A stretch of 64,000 nt of DNA from Salvator merianae (GCA_003586115.2 QVOM02000103.1:7641382-7705381); one strand, 5' to 3'; numbered from the stretch's first letter, positions 36,815 through 48,287 are shown. A program made the numbers and translations. The notes: generated by a model from the sequence alone, not told the origin.

Positions 36815-36994
36815 GACCCTTTCTGCACTTGACTTTATTCTGGACTATATGCCAGAATAGGGAACTGCTATCCACACAGTAGTGCAAATTAAAGCAGGCC
36901 CCAGGTGGGGCCTGCCATAGTTCATAGGGACATGCAGATGGCAGATCTCTATTCCAAGATATAATCTGGAATAAGGTCAAGTGCAGAAAGGGCC
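36815..36994. mobile_element. 180-bp palindromic MITE, copy F
   Basis: GACCCTTTCTGCACTTG and CAAGTGCAGAAAGGGCC ends, palindromic, same length; arm variant shared with copies A and E. Confidence 0.85.
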
Positions 36995-37151
36995 TATGTC
37001 TCTTATGTGAGAAATCTGAAGGAAGCTTTTTGGTCTAAGAAGCAGCAGGGCAACCATTATTCAGGTAAAAATAAAATCCCAAGAAACTGCTATTTAGGCA
37101 AACAAGGTGAATAATACTTGAAGACTGTGAGATACTCTTTGCTTCTCTAGC

Positions 37152-37535
37152 CAGCGGCGTAGCTACATGTTCCGCCACCCGGGGCGGACCAAACGGCGGC
37201 AGCCGAGCAGGGCGCCCCACCCTGCAGGACGCCCCGCCCTGCAGCTGCCTACTCCCACTGCCGCCGTGATGACGGCAGCACGCGCGCACGCCAGCCGGCA
37301 CGGTGAGCGAGCGGTGAGCGAGCGACGGGCAGCACAGTGAGCGAGCGAGCGGCGGGCGGGGCGAGCGAGCGGCGGGCGGGGTGAGCGAGCGAGCGGCAGA
37401 CGTGCTGGTGAAGCTGACTAAAGGCAAACCGGCGGCTGAGCGGGCGGGAGGGCCCAACTCAAAGGCGGGCGCCGCCCCCAACAAGGCGCCGCCCGGTGCG
37501 CACCACCCCCGCGCCCCCCCCTTGCTACACCAGTG
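37152..37535. mobile_element. CpG-rich hAT element, copy 2 (384 bp)
   Basis: The ends are CAGCGGCGTAGCTAC and TTGCTACACCAGTG, with a perfect 8-bp duplication TCTCTAGC at 37144-37151 and 37536-37543. The interior is CpG-dense with GAGCGAGCGGCGGGC repeats. The minus-strand open frame across it is a composition artefact. Confidence 0.9.
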
Positions 37536-37543
37536 TCTCTAGC

Positions 37544-38640
37544 AGTTTCTTAAGGAAATCAGGTGCTGTCTCTCTCCTTCCATGCAGAAAGTGCTCCTTT
37601 AATATTTCATATTTGGCCAGCTGTTTTCAACTGGGCATTGTTGAGCTAAACCCAGGGACGCCACCATGATCTTTTGTTTTGCAGTCTTATATATCATTGT
37701 ATAGAATCATCTGGAGCTTGCTTGTTTTTTCAAGAAACATTTTAATAAAAGCCCTTCCTTCTTTTCTTCTGCTCTCTCTGGAAAGCACATTGATTGCACA
37801 TTGCTCCTCTTAGTTCTTGCCAAGTCAATTCACCTGGCTTTCTATCATTTATTCATTCACAGTACTATTCACAGATTGCAGCATAAGCGGGCATGTCACT
37901 TTTACAGATTAACAGAACAAACAAGTTGTGCTATCAAAAATTACTTGGGAACAGATGAGAAAGTGAAGAGAAGAGGCAAGAATTGGAAGCAAGGAATGTG
38001 AACAAAATGTGCTTATGCTTTGTTGTAACAATGAATGAGATTTTAGGCCACAATTATTATGAATCAGATGAATTTTGAGGAAGGATTTGAGGAAAGAGAT
38101 AGATGTCTTCTAGGAAAGGTGGGAAGGGTTTTTTTTAAAAAAAATTAAAAATCAGATATTCTAACCAGTTCTGCATATTTTTATAAGGTATGCCAAGTCT
38201 AAGGGGTCTGGGCAGCTTCTGAAACTCTCCAAATTGCCAAAAGGTCTCTTTCCACTAGATCAACTGAGGGGGATCCTTGGGTAGAGAAGAGAAAACCCAG
38301 CTGGATACAGTGTTGCAAAAGAAGGAGCATCAGCAGGAAACGGTGAGACCCTCACCCTCACCTTCTTGAATGCCTCAGCAACCTGGAGAGGAGAATTAAT
38401 ATGGTGAGACATAAAGACATGCCCTGCTCCTTTCTGTTTGACCTGCTGATGCTCTGTGAGGAGGAAGATGTAATAGATCACTAGACAGTACATTGCCTCT
38501 ACCATTCTTCCTCACTACTTAGTTTCTATCCACACATTGCTACTGTTAATGGTTTGCCACCCACCCTTGCCTTCCATGGTGCTCTTCCACTCTCAGTGTG
38601 AGCAACACTGCCTCTTTCTAAATTATTTCACTGGCTTTCA
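37544..38640. other. unassigned intergenic sequence
   Basis: Nothing recognisable. Confidence 0.5.
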
Positions 38641-38657
38641 TAGGAACATAAGAGTTC
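38641..38657 (-). repeat. outer end of LINE 3' tail, split by foldback
   Basis: 'aggaacataagag' is the terminal part of the LINE tail that resumes at 39332 on the far side of the inserted foldback. Confidence 0.65.
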
Positions 38658-39331
38658 GGGCCTGTTCGCACTGAGGCAAGTAGAACGTTCTAATTAGCAC
38701 GCTTCAGGCCGGTGCAGATGAGGAGCGGTTCCACACGTTCGCACTCGTTGGCGATAGACCGTACCCGAAGCTAGCTGGCTGCCGCGTCAGTGCGAATGCT
38801 TCAGACAAGGTCCATACCTGCTCCTTCACCAGCGCCCGGACGTCCCTCCCTCCGACGCTCGCCATTGGCGGGGTGCTCTTTCCTAGTGGCGTCATTTCCA
38901 TGGCCACGCTCCGAAGCTGCAGAGCTGACTTCATATCTGGCGATAGGCGGAAGGGGCCGGATTATGAAGCCGTTGCGGAGACAGCGGGAACCGGACGCAG
39001 CTTCGTCCTCGCTTACGAAGTACGCTCCAAAGCAGGCGGGCGTCTTCGTAGTGAGGAATGGCGCATGCGGAAAGAGACTACATCCGCTGACGTCAGGGCG
39101 ACGGACAGGAAACGAAAGACGAGGGGTGTGCGAAAGCACCGTCCCCGATCTTCGCTCGAACGCGCAAATCGGGTTGAAGACAAGTAATTACTTGTCTTGC
39201 CTTACCCAACATCAGGTACGAATCGGGGGAGGTTGGGTTCGGATCGGGTGACGCGCGCGCCCACGGCAGTGCGAAGCCTCCGTTCCAGCGAGCGGCCAAG
39301 AACGGTCTACCGCTGTAGTGCAAACAGGCCC
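38658..39331. mobile_element. CpG-rich foldback element, copy 4 (674 bp)
   Basis: GGGCCTGTTCGCACT at the left is mirrored by AGTGCAAACAGGCCC at the right, with further arm pairing (AACGTTCT and AGACCGTACC-type words on the left; AGCGAGCGG and AACGGTCTACCGCT on the right). CpG is very frequent, implying little deamination since insertion. It splits a LINE 3' tail. Open frames on both strands are not protein-like. Confidence 0.85.
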
Positions 39332-39570
39332 ATCATCTTCTGGATCAGGCCACAGTCCATCTAGTTTAGCATCTTGTCTCTTTCAGTGGCCCACCAATTG
39401 CTTATGGGCAGTCTCAAGCAGAAGACAAAGGCAAAACCTTAACCTGCTCTTGAGTCTCTGGAAATGGTCTTTAGAGGCATCCTGCCTGTCTCTACAACCT
39501 GGAGGAAGTAATTTGACATCCATTCTAGTAGCCTCTGATACACTTGTCTTCCTTCAATTTGTCTAACCTT
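39332..39570 (-). repeat. Jockey-superfamily LINE 3' tail
   Basis: The minus strand carries the same 3' untranslated tail as 32488-32740 (the plus strand shows 'ctggatcaggccacagtcc' and 'ccattctagtagcct'). 5' truncated; the terminal bases lie beyond the foldback at 38641. Confidence 0.8.
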
Positions 39571-40904
39571 TTCTGGGAAATAATTCATTACTTACAAAAA
39601 AATTTAAAAATGGAAGGATAAAAATGGCTCAAACTATTTCCAGACCTGGAAACCATGCATGGATGTCATAACAACAATTCCTGATAGTAATCTCCCAGAA
39701 AAAGAATTTTTGCTAAAATAGTTGAAATAGGATACCCTACATCTTTTTACGCATAACAAGAAAATCCTATTTTCAAAACAATAGTATTATACCCCAAACC
39801 TAGCCCCAGCGTACTATTATAGATAGGGAGGGTATATGATGGGTAGAAATTAGTTTGAAATTAGAGGTTTATTATTTGCTTTAATTCTTCTTTCAACTTT
39901 GTTTATACATATAAATTAATACTTATTATTTACTTTATGTAAAAATGTTGTTTTCAAGGAAATAACATTAAAAAAAATATATTACTAAATTTACATCAAT
40001 ATCTACCTACCTACCCACTTGGGGAAGTGTCGGCCACTATGATATGCCCATCCTTCAGGAAATCTCCCAGCTTGTTGCAAATATCCCCTTAGCAGCAAAG
40101 GTGGGAAAGACGGTGGTAGTGATTCAGTTACAGTGACGCTTGCAGAAAATAGATTCTCTAAATTCTCTATGGCACCAAAACTACCTTGGCCAACCAGGGT
40201 GAGCAGCAGTGCAATCATATTGACTCTAAGCTCTTAGGAATTTTGAATACTACTTTGGATTGGGACCCAGAGGCACTGTACTAGGGAGGTTCTACTTCTG
40301 TCTCTAAAGCAGACATCAGAAATATTGATGGGGGGAGCTTTCGTTTGGCACCCTGGGAGCTCACATGCAGGCCTCCCCAGGAGTCAATTTGGTCCTCTGA
40401 CTTTTTTAATGTGTGTAAAGCTACTGAATGTGGCCATCAGAACTGGAGTGCAGTGTCTGATCATTGACCAGGGCCTGGTGGTGGTAATGGGCTAAAGGTG
40501 GACCAATAGGGAGCTTCTACACGGCATGTGTTGGGAAGCTACACGGGGACTGGTCTTGGCCCAGATTGCTCAATCACAGTCTCCAAAGTTGCACACTGGG
40601 AAGAGGGTTTTGCCAGCACACCACAAAAAGAACACCCAGGGCTGTTTCCAGAGCCCAGTGAAATGGCAGTGGGCTCCACATGCTGTTTGGGGCATTCCAG
40701 CTGTCTGTGTGGTGGATGACTGGAGTGGCCCACAGTCCAGGGATGCTTGGGAGACCCTTTGGGGTTCTTCCTGGTATGGTTTTCAAGCTTGTGTCCATGC
40801 CGGCAGAACAATCTCCAGGAAGCTGTGTCTCCCAGGGACATATCTGGCAAGTGGATGCTGCATTCCAAGGCAGCACCTAGCACAGTCCAAAAGGACTATG
40901 CAGA
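39571..40904. other. unassigned; decayed-repeat appearance
   Basis: No confident call. Overlapping open frames at 40526-40915 on both strands lack family motifs. Confidence 0.4.
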
Positions 40905-40990
40905 AGCTGCCATAAATTAAAACTGGATCCAGACAAGCCAAAGATACTGTATTTCACAGGGACTGAAATCATGGGAATGAGGAGATACTC
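40905..40990 (+). pseudogene. CR1/L2-like RT scrap
   Basis: The plus-strand translation contains KLDPDKPKILYF, like the LDPDKTEVLLV block of CR1/L2-like reverse transcriptases. Very short. Confidence 0.35.
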
Positions 40991-42552
40991 GGATCTTGGT
41001 GGGCATTCCAATCACCTTTAAACAAGTGCATTATTTGGATTTATTGATTACAAATGCCTTGAATTCTGCACCAATAAATGATTTGCAGTGGTACCTATTT
41101 ATATTTGTTTCAATTACTTCTGTTTCTGAAAACTTTACAATTACAGCATATATTACAAATAACCAAGGTGAATATTATTTTCTTACCCCTAAGCTGCTCA
41201 GTTGATGCACTAAAGCATTTCAAATATAATGTCAGAAACATAAAAGTTACAATGCTAAGCTGTAATGTTGAAAATGAGTCAGCATGCTTAATAAAATGTA
41301 TCTGACATTTAAGAGTGATGCCCCCACTCAAGAATTTGTTTATTTTACCCTGGTGTTTCTCAGCGTTTGCAGAGGTAAACTATTTACCAGACCTAATGTT
41401 CCTTTTCAAAAGAATCCACTCCAAATAGAACTCCTCCACCTACACATTTGAATGTCAGTTATCCCACTGAGCCATCCTTTAATCAATTTGCAGTTACCTT
41501 CTAAAAGCACCTACAATCTCTGGGAAAAAAACAAAAAACCCAGGCTTTTGATTTTATTCAGTCTTTTTTTCCCCATCTGCACCTCCTGAATCCTAATTCA
41601 AAGGGAAGAAATCAATACAGGGGATACAATGAGGAAGTTTATTTCTGCAGTTCTCTTATAACAGGTTAATTCTACTAATAGTTTGGATTCTTCTCCCCAC
41701 AAGTTCTTTAGACCAGAAATAGGAAAAAAATACCATTTGCCCCAATAAAAAGCAAATAGATATATGGATTTTAGATTATATTTTAGGACAACTCAAAGGT
41801 CCTTCAAGAAGTGAGTACAGATCCCTGATGCATGATATGCCTTTTGCAGGAAAAGTCATCTACACTTTTCCTCTGACAAGGGAGGAGTGTTGAGCAATGG
41901 GAACTGGGGTCCAGTTTCAAGGGAGAGGGATTTACCTCAGCTTCTTCCAGAATAATTTACTACTAAGACTGGATTTGTGTGTGTTTGGTTTTTTTCCTGG
42001 ACAAAGCAAGCTATCAGTGCCATGATCCCTCTAGGAAATTTTCTCCCTTTCTGGATCAACCTGTTGTTTTTCACACTCTATGGTAAAGACTGACCAATCT
42101 ATAGAAAAAGATAGCTTTGAAGGAGCTATTAACTGCTTAGTTAAAGAAAAGACAGAACCAGCCATCTGGACAAGGCAGAAGAGCTGAGCTGAAATCACAG
42201 AAGAGAAGTAGAGAACAGCAGGAAAGAAAATCATGCAGGAGGCAAAGAGGCAAGATAAGAATGGAAAGAAGGAAGGAATTCCAACTCAGTCATGTGAAAG
42301 CCTGATGTATGAGAACAGAGAGAAGAAAATAACTGACTATATCTGTCAATAATCTCTGATGTCAGGGAACTGCAGCAAATACACCATAAATGCATAATGC
42401 ACTCACACATTGTCTCTCCCCTCCATGACTTAATCTTTATGTTACCTCCATATGAGTGCTTGCCTCATCTATGCACTGTACTTCATAACAAGACAGACAG
42501 CTTTAATGAAACAGTCACTGATTGGATGGAAGCATCTACTTTTCATGCAAAC
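40991..42552. other. unassigned AT-rich sequence
   Basis: Nothing recognisable. Confidence 0.5.
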
Positions 42553-42560
42553 TTGATAGG

Positions 42561-43102
42561 CAGAAGCGTAGCGAGAGGGGGCGGGGGCGCTCCGCCCCGG
42601 GCGGTGCGTTGTCCGGGGCGGGTGGCCCACGGAGCCAGGGCCCCGCCCACCGGCGGCCGCGCTCATCGCCCCGGGCGGCCGTGCTCATTGCCCCGCCCGC
42701 TGGTATGCATGTGGGCGGAGCCAGCGAGCGCGCATGCGTGCGGGCAGGGCCATCAAGGCCGCTGCCGGGCAGGCCGGGGCGAGGAGCGTGGCCCCCGCCG
42801 GGCGGGCCAGGGCGAGGAGCAAGGCCCCCACCGGGCAGGCCGGGGCGAGCAGCAAAGCCGCCACCGGGCGGGCCGGGGCGACGAGCAAGGCCCCCGCCGG
42901 GCAGGCCGGGGCGACGAGCAAGGCCGCTGGCGGGTGGGGCGATGAGCAGGGCATGCGCGCTCGCTGGCCCTGCACGCACGCATGTGCGCTCGCTGGCCCC
43001 GCACGCACACATGCGCGCTCACTGGCCCCGCCCCTAGCCCCTAGCCCCAGGCGTCAAAGCTGCTAGTAGCCCCAGGCGTCAAAGCTGCTAGCTACGCCAG
43101 TG
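42561..43102. mobile_element. CpG-rich hAT element, copy 3 (542 bp)
   Basis: The ends are CAGAAGCGTAGCGAG and TAGCTACGCCAGTG, with a perfect 8-bp duplication TTGATAGG at 42553-42560 and 43103-43110. It contains the same 33-bp (about 42760-42930) and 29-bp (about 42950-43030) arrays as copy 1 but in the opposite orientation, and near its right end a 25-bp unit (AGCCCCAGGCGTCAAAGCTG...) in tandem. Non-autonomous. Confidence 0.92.
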
Positions 43103-43110
43103 TTGATAGG

Positions 43111-43439
43111 AGTTGATAATAAATAGTTGGACCTCAGGTGCATGACTTCCATAGTATCCTTTTTACAATATACTACAAGATTCCTTGTCAGGTTTAAGGA
43201 TCAAATTAGATGACACTAATCTAGGAATGGGCAACTAAAAATAATAATGAAATCCAGATTGTATTTACATAAATCTTGGTGATGTCTGTTCTGCTTCTGG
43301 TCCTGTCATCTTGTAATTTTCTTTTCCTGGTCTCCCCAAGCACACAAAATGTTAATGAATGTTCTTTTATATGATAGAGCACGAAGTGCATGTGTATTGT
43401 TCATATAGGTTACGCTTACATGTGACAAAGGCATTTTCT
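43111..43439. other. unassigned
   Basis: Nothing recognisable. Confidence 0.5.
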
Positions 43440-43940
43440 GTGTGGGCAAATGAGCTTCAGGCTCAGTAATTGCAAAGTGATGCACTTTGGAGCAATGAAC
43501 CCCAATTATGTCTATAAACTGATGGGGGCTGAGCATTCTATGATAGACCAGGAAAGGGATCTTGGGGTTCTCCTGGACAGCTTAATGACCCAGTGCTCAG
43601 CAGCAGCGAAAAAAGCAAATTCAATGCTAGGGGTAATTAGAAAGGGAATGGAAAAAAGTCAGCAAGCATAGTTGTCCCTCTATAAATCTATGGTAAAGTC
43701 TCATTTGGAGTACTGTGTACAATTCTGGTCACCACACCATAGCAAAGGAACTGGGAAAAGGGCAGAAAAGGGCAACCAGAATTATTAAAGAGCTGAATCA
43801 CCGCCCTTACAAAATCAAGCTGCAACATCTAGATCTCTTCAGCTTTGAAAGATAGCATTTAAGAGGTGACCTTATTGAACTATATAAAATTATGCATGGT
43901 GTAGAAAAAGTAAATAGAGAAAAAGTGTAATAGGGTGCAG
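43440..43940 (+). pseudogene. Jockey-superfamily LINE RT C-terminal fragment
   Basis: The plus strand reads SNCKVMHFG, then ERDLGVLLD, then CSAAAKKANSMLG, then LYKSMVKSHLEYCVQFWSP in the next register after a stop, the typical order in CR1/L2-like RT C-termini. Broken by stops and a frameshift; truncated at both ends. Confidence 0.85.
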
Positions 43941-45221
43941 ACCTTGCCTTATTAGGTCAGTCAACATACTAGCGGATCTATTGGAGACTCTTTTTGGTGG
44001 CACTCCAGGAAGTGCCACCCAAAGTGACATCAGTAGTGGCACTCTAGTGAACGGGGCCCTCCTGGAAACCCTGAAGGCCAGGAATAAAAACTTCTCAGCC
44101 TTTGTTCGAGGGCTGGGTTCAGCCTTCAGAGCCAGTGGCTAAGCTTGGAATGGCATGGGCCTTCTGAAATGCAGGTAGCCCTATCCTGTTCCACCAGCAA
44201 TCTGTCCCAGTATGAGATAGATTGTGTATCCCAGAATGGAGTATCCCACTCTATTTATGGATAAGGTTGTGTCTGTGAAAAAGAATTCTTGCCACTTTCT
44301 TAGTCCAGCTCTTAACTGTTTACCCAATTACATCATAGAACCCTGACAACTACACACAGCACTCCCAATTCAAATGCATAGATGCAGTAACCCAAAGTGT
44401 GTGATCAAAGGTGATTCACTTCTGATTTCTGGACTTCTAACTGACCATGTCGAATCTTTCCCTGGGCCTTTCTTTTCAGTATGTTCTAATGATTTAAATT
44501 ATTAAAGATTTTATTTTCGGTGTTAATGCACACAAAACAAGTGCATCTTTCAGAGGATTGCTGTGTCCCAGCTTTTAAAAGTGTAAAGGTTGTTTTTCAT
44601 GTCATGAAGTTATCCCTAGAGGTCAAAAAAACAACTTTAGTTTCCCAATGGCAGTTTTGTTGATTTCTACCTTTAGAGTTTCATTCAAAACTTCTAGAAC
44701 GTTTCATTAAACTCTTGTAAAATAACATAAATTAGACAAAGCCTATCTTTTCAGCAGTTTTATTATACCGTAGAGAATATATCAGAGAGAAGAACTGAAA
44801 GCAGTAACTGTGTTGCTGCTGTTCACATTCATGATTAACCTGGGTGAATGGCCTCACATTAAATCAGCTTTTTCTGTGCACAAGGAACATGAAGATGCTT
44901 CCTCATAGGACATTACATGTGAGCCATGCTATTGTCTACTAACCAAGGCCATTCCACCAGTTACATGCACAAGAGTGGAGAATTTGGTAACATGAGATGA
45001 TATTTCAGTGTCTAAATTAGCTTATATAAAGTTCATTGTACCAGATTTTGACTTCAAGTTTACAGGAGGAATTAATCAAGCCAACAGAGTACATTTCTTT
45101 AATGTGTCATTTCTCAATTTTTATAAAGGTATTTTTTTATTCTTCATTTGTAGTTAATTATCCTTGCATATTTTTAGTTTCTATAATATTTTTAGTTTCT
45201 ATAACATGCAAGTTTCAAATG
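43941..45221. other. unassigned intergenic sequence
   Basis: Nothing recognisable. Confidence 0.5.
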
Positions 45222-45350
45222 TACCTTTTGTACATTTGATAGTATCACACAAATGATGTGATACAATTGGAATTCCTACAAGTAGTAGAAATAATAAACC
45301 TTTTGTACATTTAATAGTATCACATAATTGATTCGATACAATTGGAAGAT
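45222..45350. repeat. 77-bp tandem duplication
   Basis: A CCTTTTGTACATTTGATAGT block with the following 'gatacaattgga' occurs twice, about 77 bp apart; each copy also holds a short GTATCACA/TGTGATAC-type inverted repeat. Confidence 0.8.
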
Positions 45351-46324
45351 TAAATTATTAATATCAAAACAGACAATTAATATCTATACAGTATACCATT
45401 GGGAGGCAATGATAGACTATTTAGTCTGCATAAGATGAGACCTTGGAGTGGGATAAGATGCCAAAATTCAACTGCTTACAAGTTGCCCACGAAGCCTAAT
45501 GTTTTTGGGACCCTAGACCAAAAGTCCACAGCTGGCAAATTTGAAGGCTGGTGTGGTCTGGGCTATATACAATACGGACAGCCTTTTGAGCAATTCTAGA
45601 TAACGTGGCCCATCATGGGCTGAACTACATAGAGTGGGCCACCACAGCATGGTATAGACTGTGCAGTGCCAAAATGGCCTCTGTCTCAAGCTGTTGAACA
45701 AAGATTCTGCTGTCTACACTTTTGAGTTGTAGGACAAATTTTAAAATTAACTAAGATTATCATAAGTGTTCATTTTAAATGCCTCATTTCATTTTCCTCA
45801 TTTTCATTTTTTATTATTTTTTAAATTCCTTTGTTATTCAATTTTTGAAGCTTCTGTAAATACAAAGCACCAAACCTCATCCCTAAAGGTTAAAATAGTA
45901 TTACTTATCTAGAAGGCATAGGTACTGGGTGATGCTGGACCAGCTCAAAACCTGCTAAAGGACTCATGTTAGAAAGGTGCCTTCCTAATGACTGGGACTG
46001 GGGAAAAAACCCACTGTCCTTTCAATGCAGAATATTTTAAAACATCTTGTTAGAGAAACATTATTAATTTATTGAACTAATTGCACAGCATTGCAAAAAA
46101 GGATAAATTATGATTATCTAAAAAAGGCGAAAGTAGTGAGCTCTCTTTTGAGCTCATCAGACTTACGATTCTGACTAGAATTCAAACAAGAATGAAGGAG
46201 AGGAAGAGAAAACAAGCGAAGTTTTGATCCAGATGTGCCAAAATCCAGCTTTTCTGAGCCTTATCTTGGACACCAAGTTGGTTCAGTGCATCTGCTCACA
46301 GTTCCTCTCTTGCAAGTTAAGCCT
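45351..46324. other. unassigned AT-rich sequence
   Basis: Nothing recognisable. Confidence 0.5.
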
Positions 46325-46650
46325 CATTTTATTTATTTTTTTTTTATTTATTTGTATATTTAGATCCCACCCCTCACTCAAAGGTCCCAGGCGGGTTACA
46401 ACAATGAAAAGATAAAAAACAGTGTAAAACATGCATTAAAATGTAACCCTCCCTCCCTCCCTCCCTCCCTCCCTCCCTGAAAGGACAATATTTAGAGAAA
46501 GCTAAATGTGAAAAGCCTGGATAAAAAAGTATGCTTTAACCAGGTACCAAAAGCCATACCCAATTGGCACCTGACATACCTCCAGAGGGAGTTTGTCCCA
46601 AAGTCTGGGAGCCACCATAGAAGAGGTACTTTTTCATGTCACTGTCCCTT
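46325..46650. repeat. dispersed squamate repeat, LINE/SINE tail type
   Basis: A T-rich 'ttatttatttgtatattt' start, 'ggcgggttacaacaatgaaa' and 'gggagccaccat' are words of a very common squamate interspersed repeat. A CCCT microsatellite interrupts it. Confidence 0.45.
46447..46478. repeat. (CCCT)n microsatellite
   Basis: Eight CCCT units, read directly. Confidence 0.95.
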
Positions 46651-48207
46651 GCACATCTGAAATATCAGTATTTTGTTAAAACAGATTATTTCATATTTCA
46701 TTGTGGCAGCGTCTGTACCACTGGCCATGGCGTGTGCTGTGGATACTCTGGCATGTGCCATGGATACAGAGTTGAAGCTGAAACAATCTATTTCTTTTAA
46801 TTAATGAAGAAAGCATTATTCAAACTCAAACATACAAGATACAAGACAACTAACTTTGCTGAAAGTGAAACTTAACAGAATGCAACTATGAATATTCTTT
46901 TGCACCTCTTCAGGGATCAAAGCAGCAGCAGCTTTATCTCTCTTCTAACTACAGCAAAGCTTTTCCAGCAACTAATGACCTTAGTCTGCAACTCTGAAGC
47001 TGGGAAACTTTTCTTTTCTGCCTCTGAAGGTAGCCCAGAACAAGGTAGCTGTCCTGTGGACCACCACCGCACACTTTGTTCCAAACCACCATGTTCAATG
47101 ACTGTTCTGCTAGGAACAGTATTGTCAGACCTGATAATACTGTTAGGCCTGATATCCCTGTTTATGGGAGTATTATACAGTCTATGTTTGGGTACCATGT
47201 AGCCCACATGTAATCGCATTGATTTATGTATCTGCATATAGCCTGCATACAGGTATAATAGTATAATTGTCCTGGGTTACCTTCAGAGACAGAAAATAAA
47301 AGTTCCCCAGCTTCAAAGTTTCAGGCAAAGGTCACTTCTATGTCACACCAGGAAACTTTCCCAGAAGTGGGCTATTTTCCAGAGCCCTGAAAATTGTTTT
47401 CAGTCTCTGGAATGGGGCTGGGACACTCCTGGATGCCATCTGTATGCATGATTATGGCAGAAATGGGTCCCATGATCTGGTTACACAGTTTCTATGCTTG
47501 GGAGCAGCCCAGGCTCAGGGCCCATGCTGCCAGCACATTTCCTGGGAAACATGGCTTCATGGTATGCAGATGCTGGGGTCTCAGACCACTTCTGGCATGG
47601 TCCAGACCATGTGGATGTTGCCTTTGATTCTGCACCCAGTGGCATCTGCCTATTGTACCCATTACTTTGACAGGATCCGCACAAGGAAGGAGTGGAGTGC
47701 TTCAAGTGTTCTTCTCCCTCCTTCTGCATTAAGAACAGTGAGTGGCTATTCTTAAAGTTGTGGTGTATGGTCTGTGAGAGCACTGTGAGAGCGCTTCAAA
47801 CAGCTCTGCATTTACAACACTATAGCAGTACTTATGTCAGCACAATGGGAGAAGAGTGCAATGTCTGTAGAGATGCTGCACCCTCTCTGCACATTAAAGG
47901 CATGATGAGAGGGCAGTGTCATGCAGACACTGTGCACTTATGGTATATTGAAAGTTCCCTAAAGGCACCATGTAGATCCTGTCTATGTCACTTTGGTTTT
48001 GTAACCACTGCATTTTCGATGTAGGCAGAAATAATAACGCTGGGAGATAATGGTCTTCAACTTCTGATTTTTGCCAGGGACCTTTAATTGCCATATGTAA
48101 ACAAGGTATTTATTAAGCCGAATTGTAAGCATTCTTGGTTTTGTGCAGGGGAAAGTTCTTAAGCTAACATTGAAGGCTAAAATTATATTAATAAAAATAA
48201 AATGAAC
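46651..48207. other. unassigned intergenic sequence
   Basis: Overlapping open frames on both strands at 46.9-48.1 kb show no recognisable family. Confidence 0.45.
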
Positions 48208-48287
48208 AAGATTTTTGAATAGTAATCTTATCAGACAATTCCCACTACCTTGGGAGTTGTCTGTTAAGATTACTATTCAAAAATCTT
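48208..48287. repeat. 80-bp near-perfect hairpin
   Basis: Two 37-bp arms (left starts AAGATTTTTGAATAGTAATC, right is its inverse) with two mismatches and a 6-bp loop CTACCT. Confidence 0.95.

Noticed and set aside
37035..37484. 149-codon minus-strand open frame
   Set aside because: Lies over the CpG-dense interior of hAT copy 2; no family motif.
38790..39251. Open frames of 100-153 codons on both strands
   Set aside because: Within the CpG-rich foldback; no conserved domain and both strands are open.
42397..43066. Multiple Arg/Pro/Ala-rich open frames
   Set aside because: Same artefact in CpG-rich hAT copy 3.
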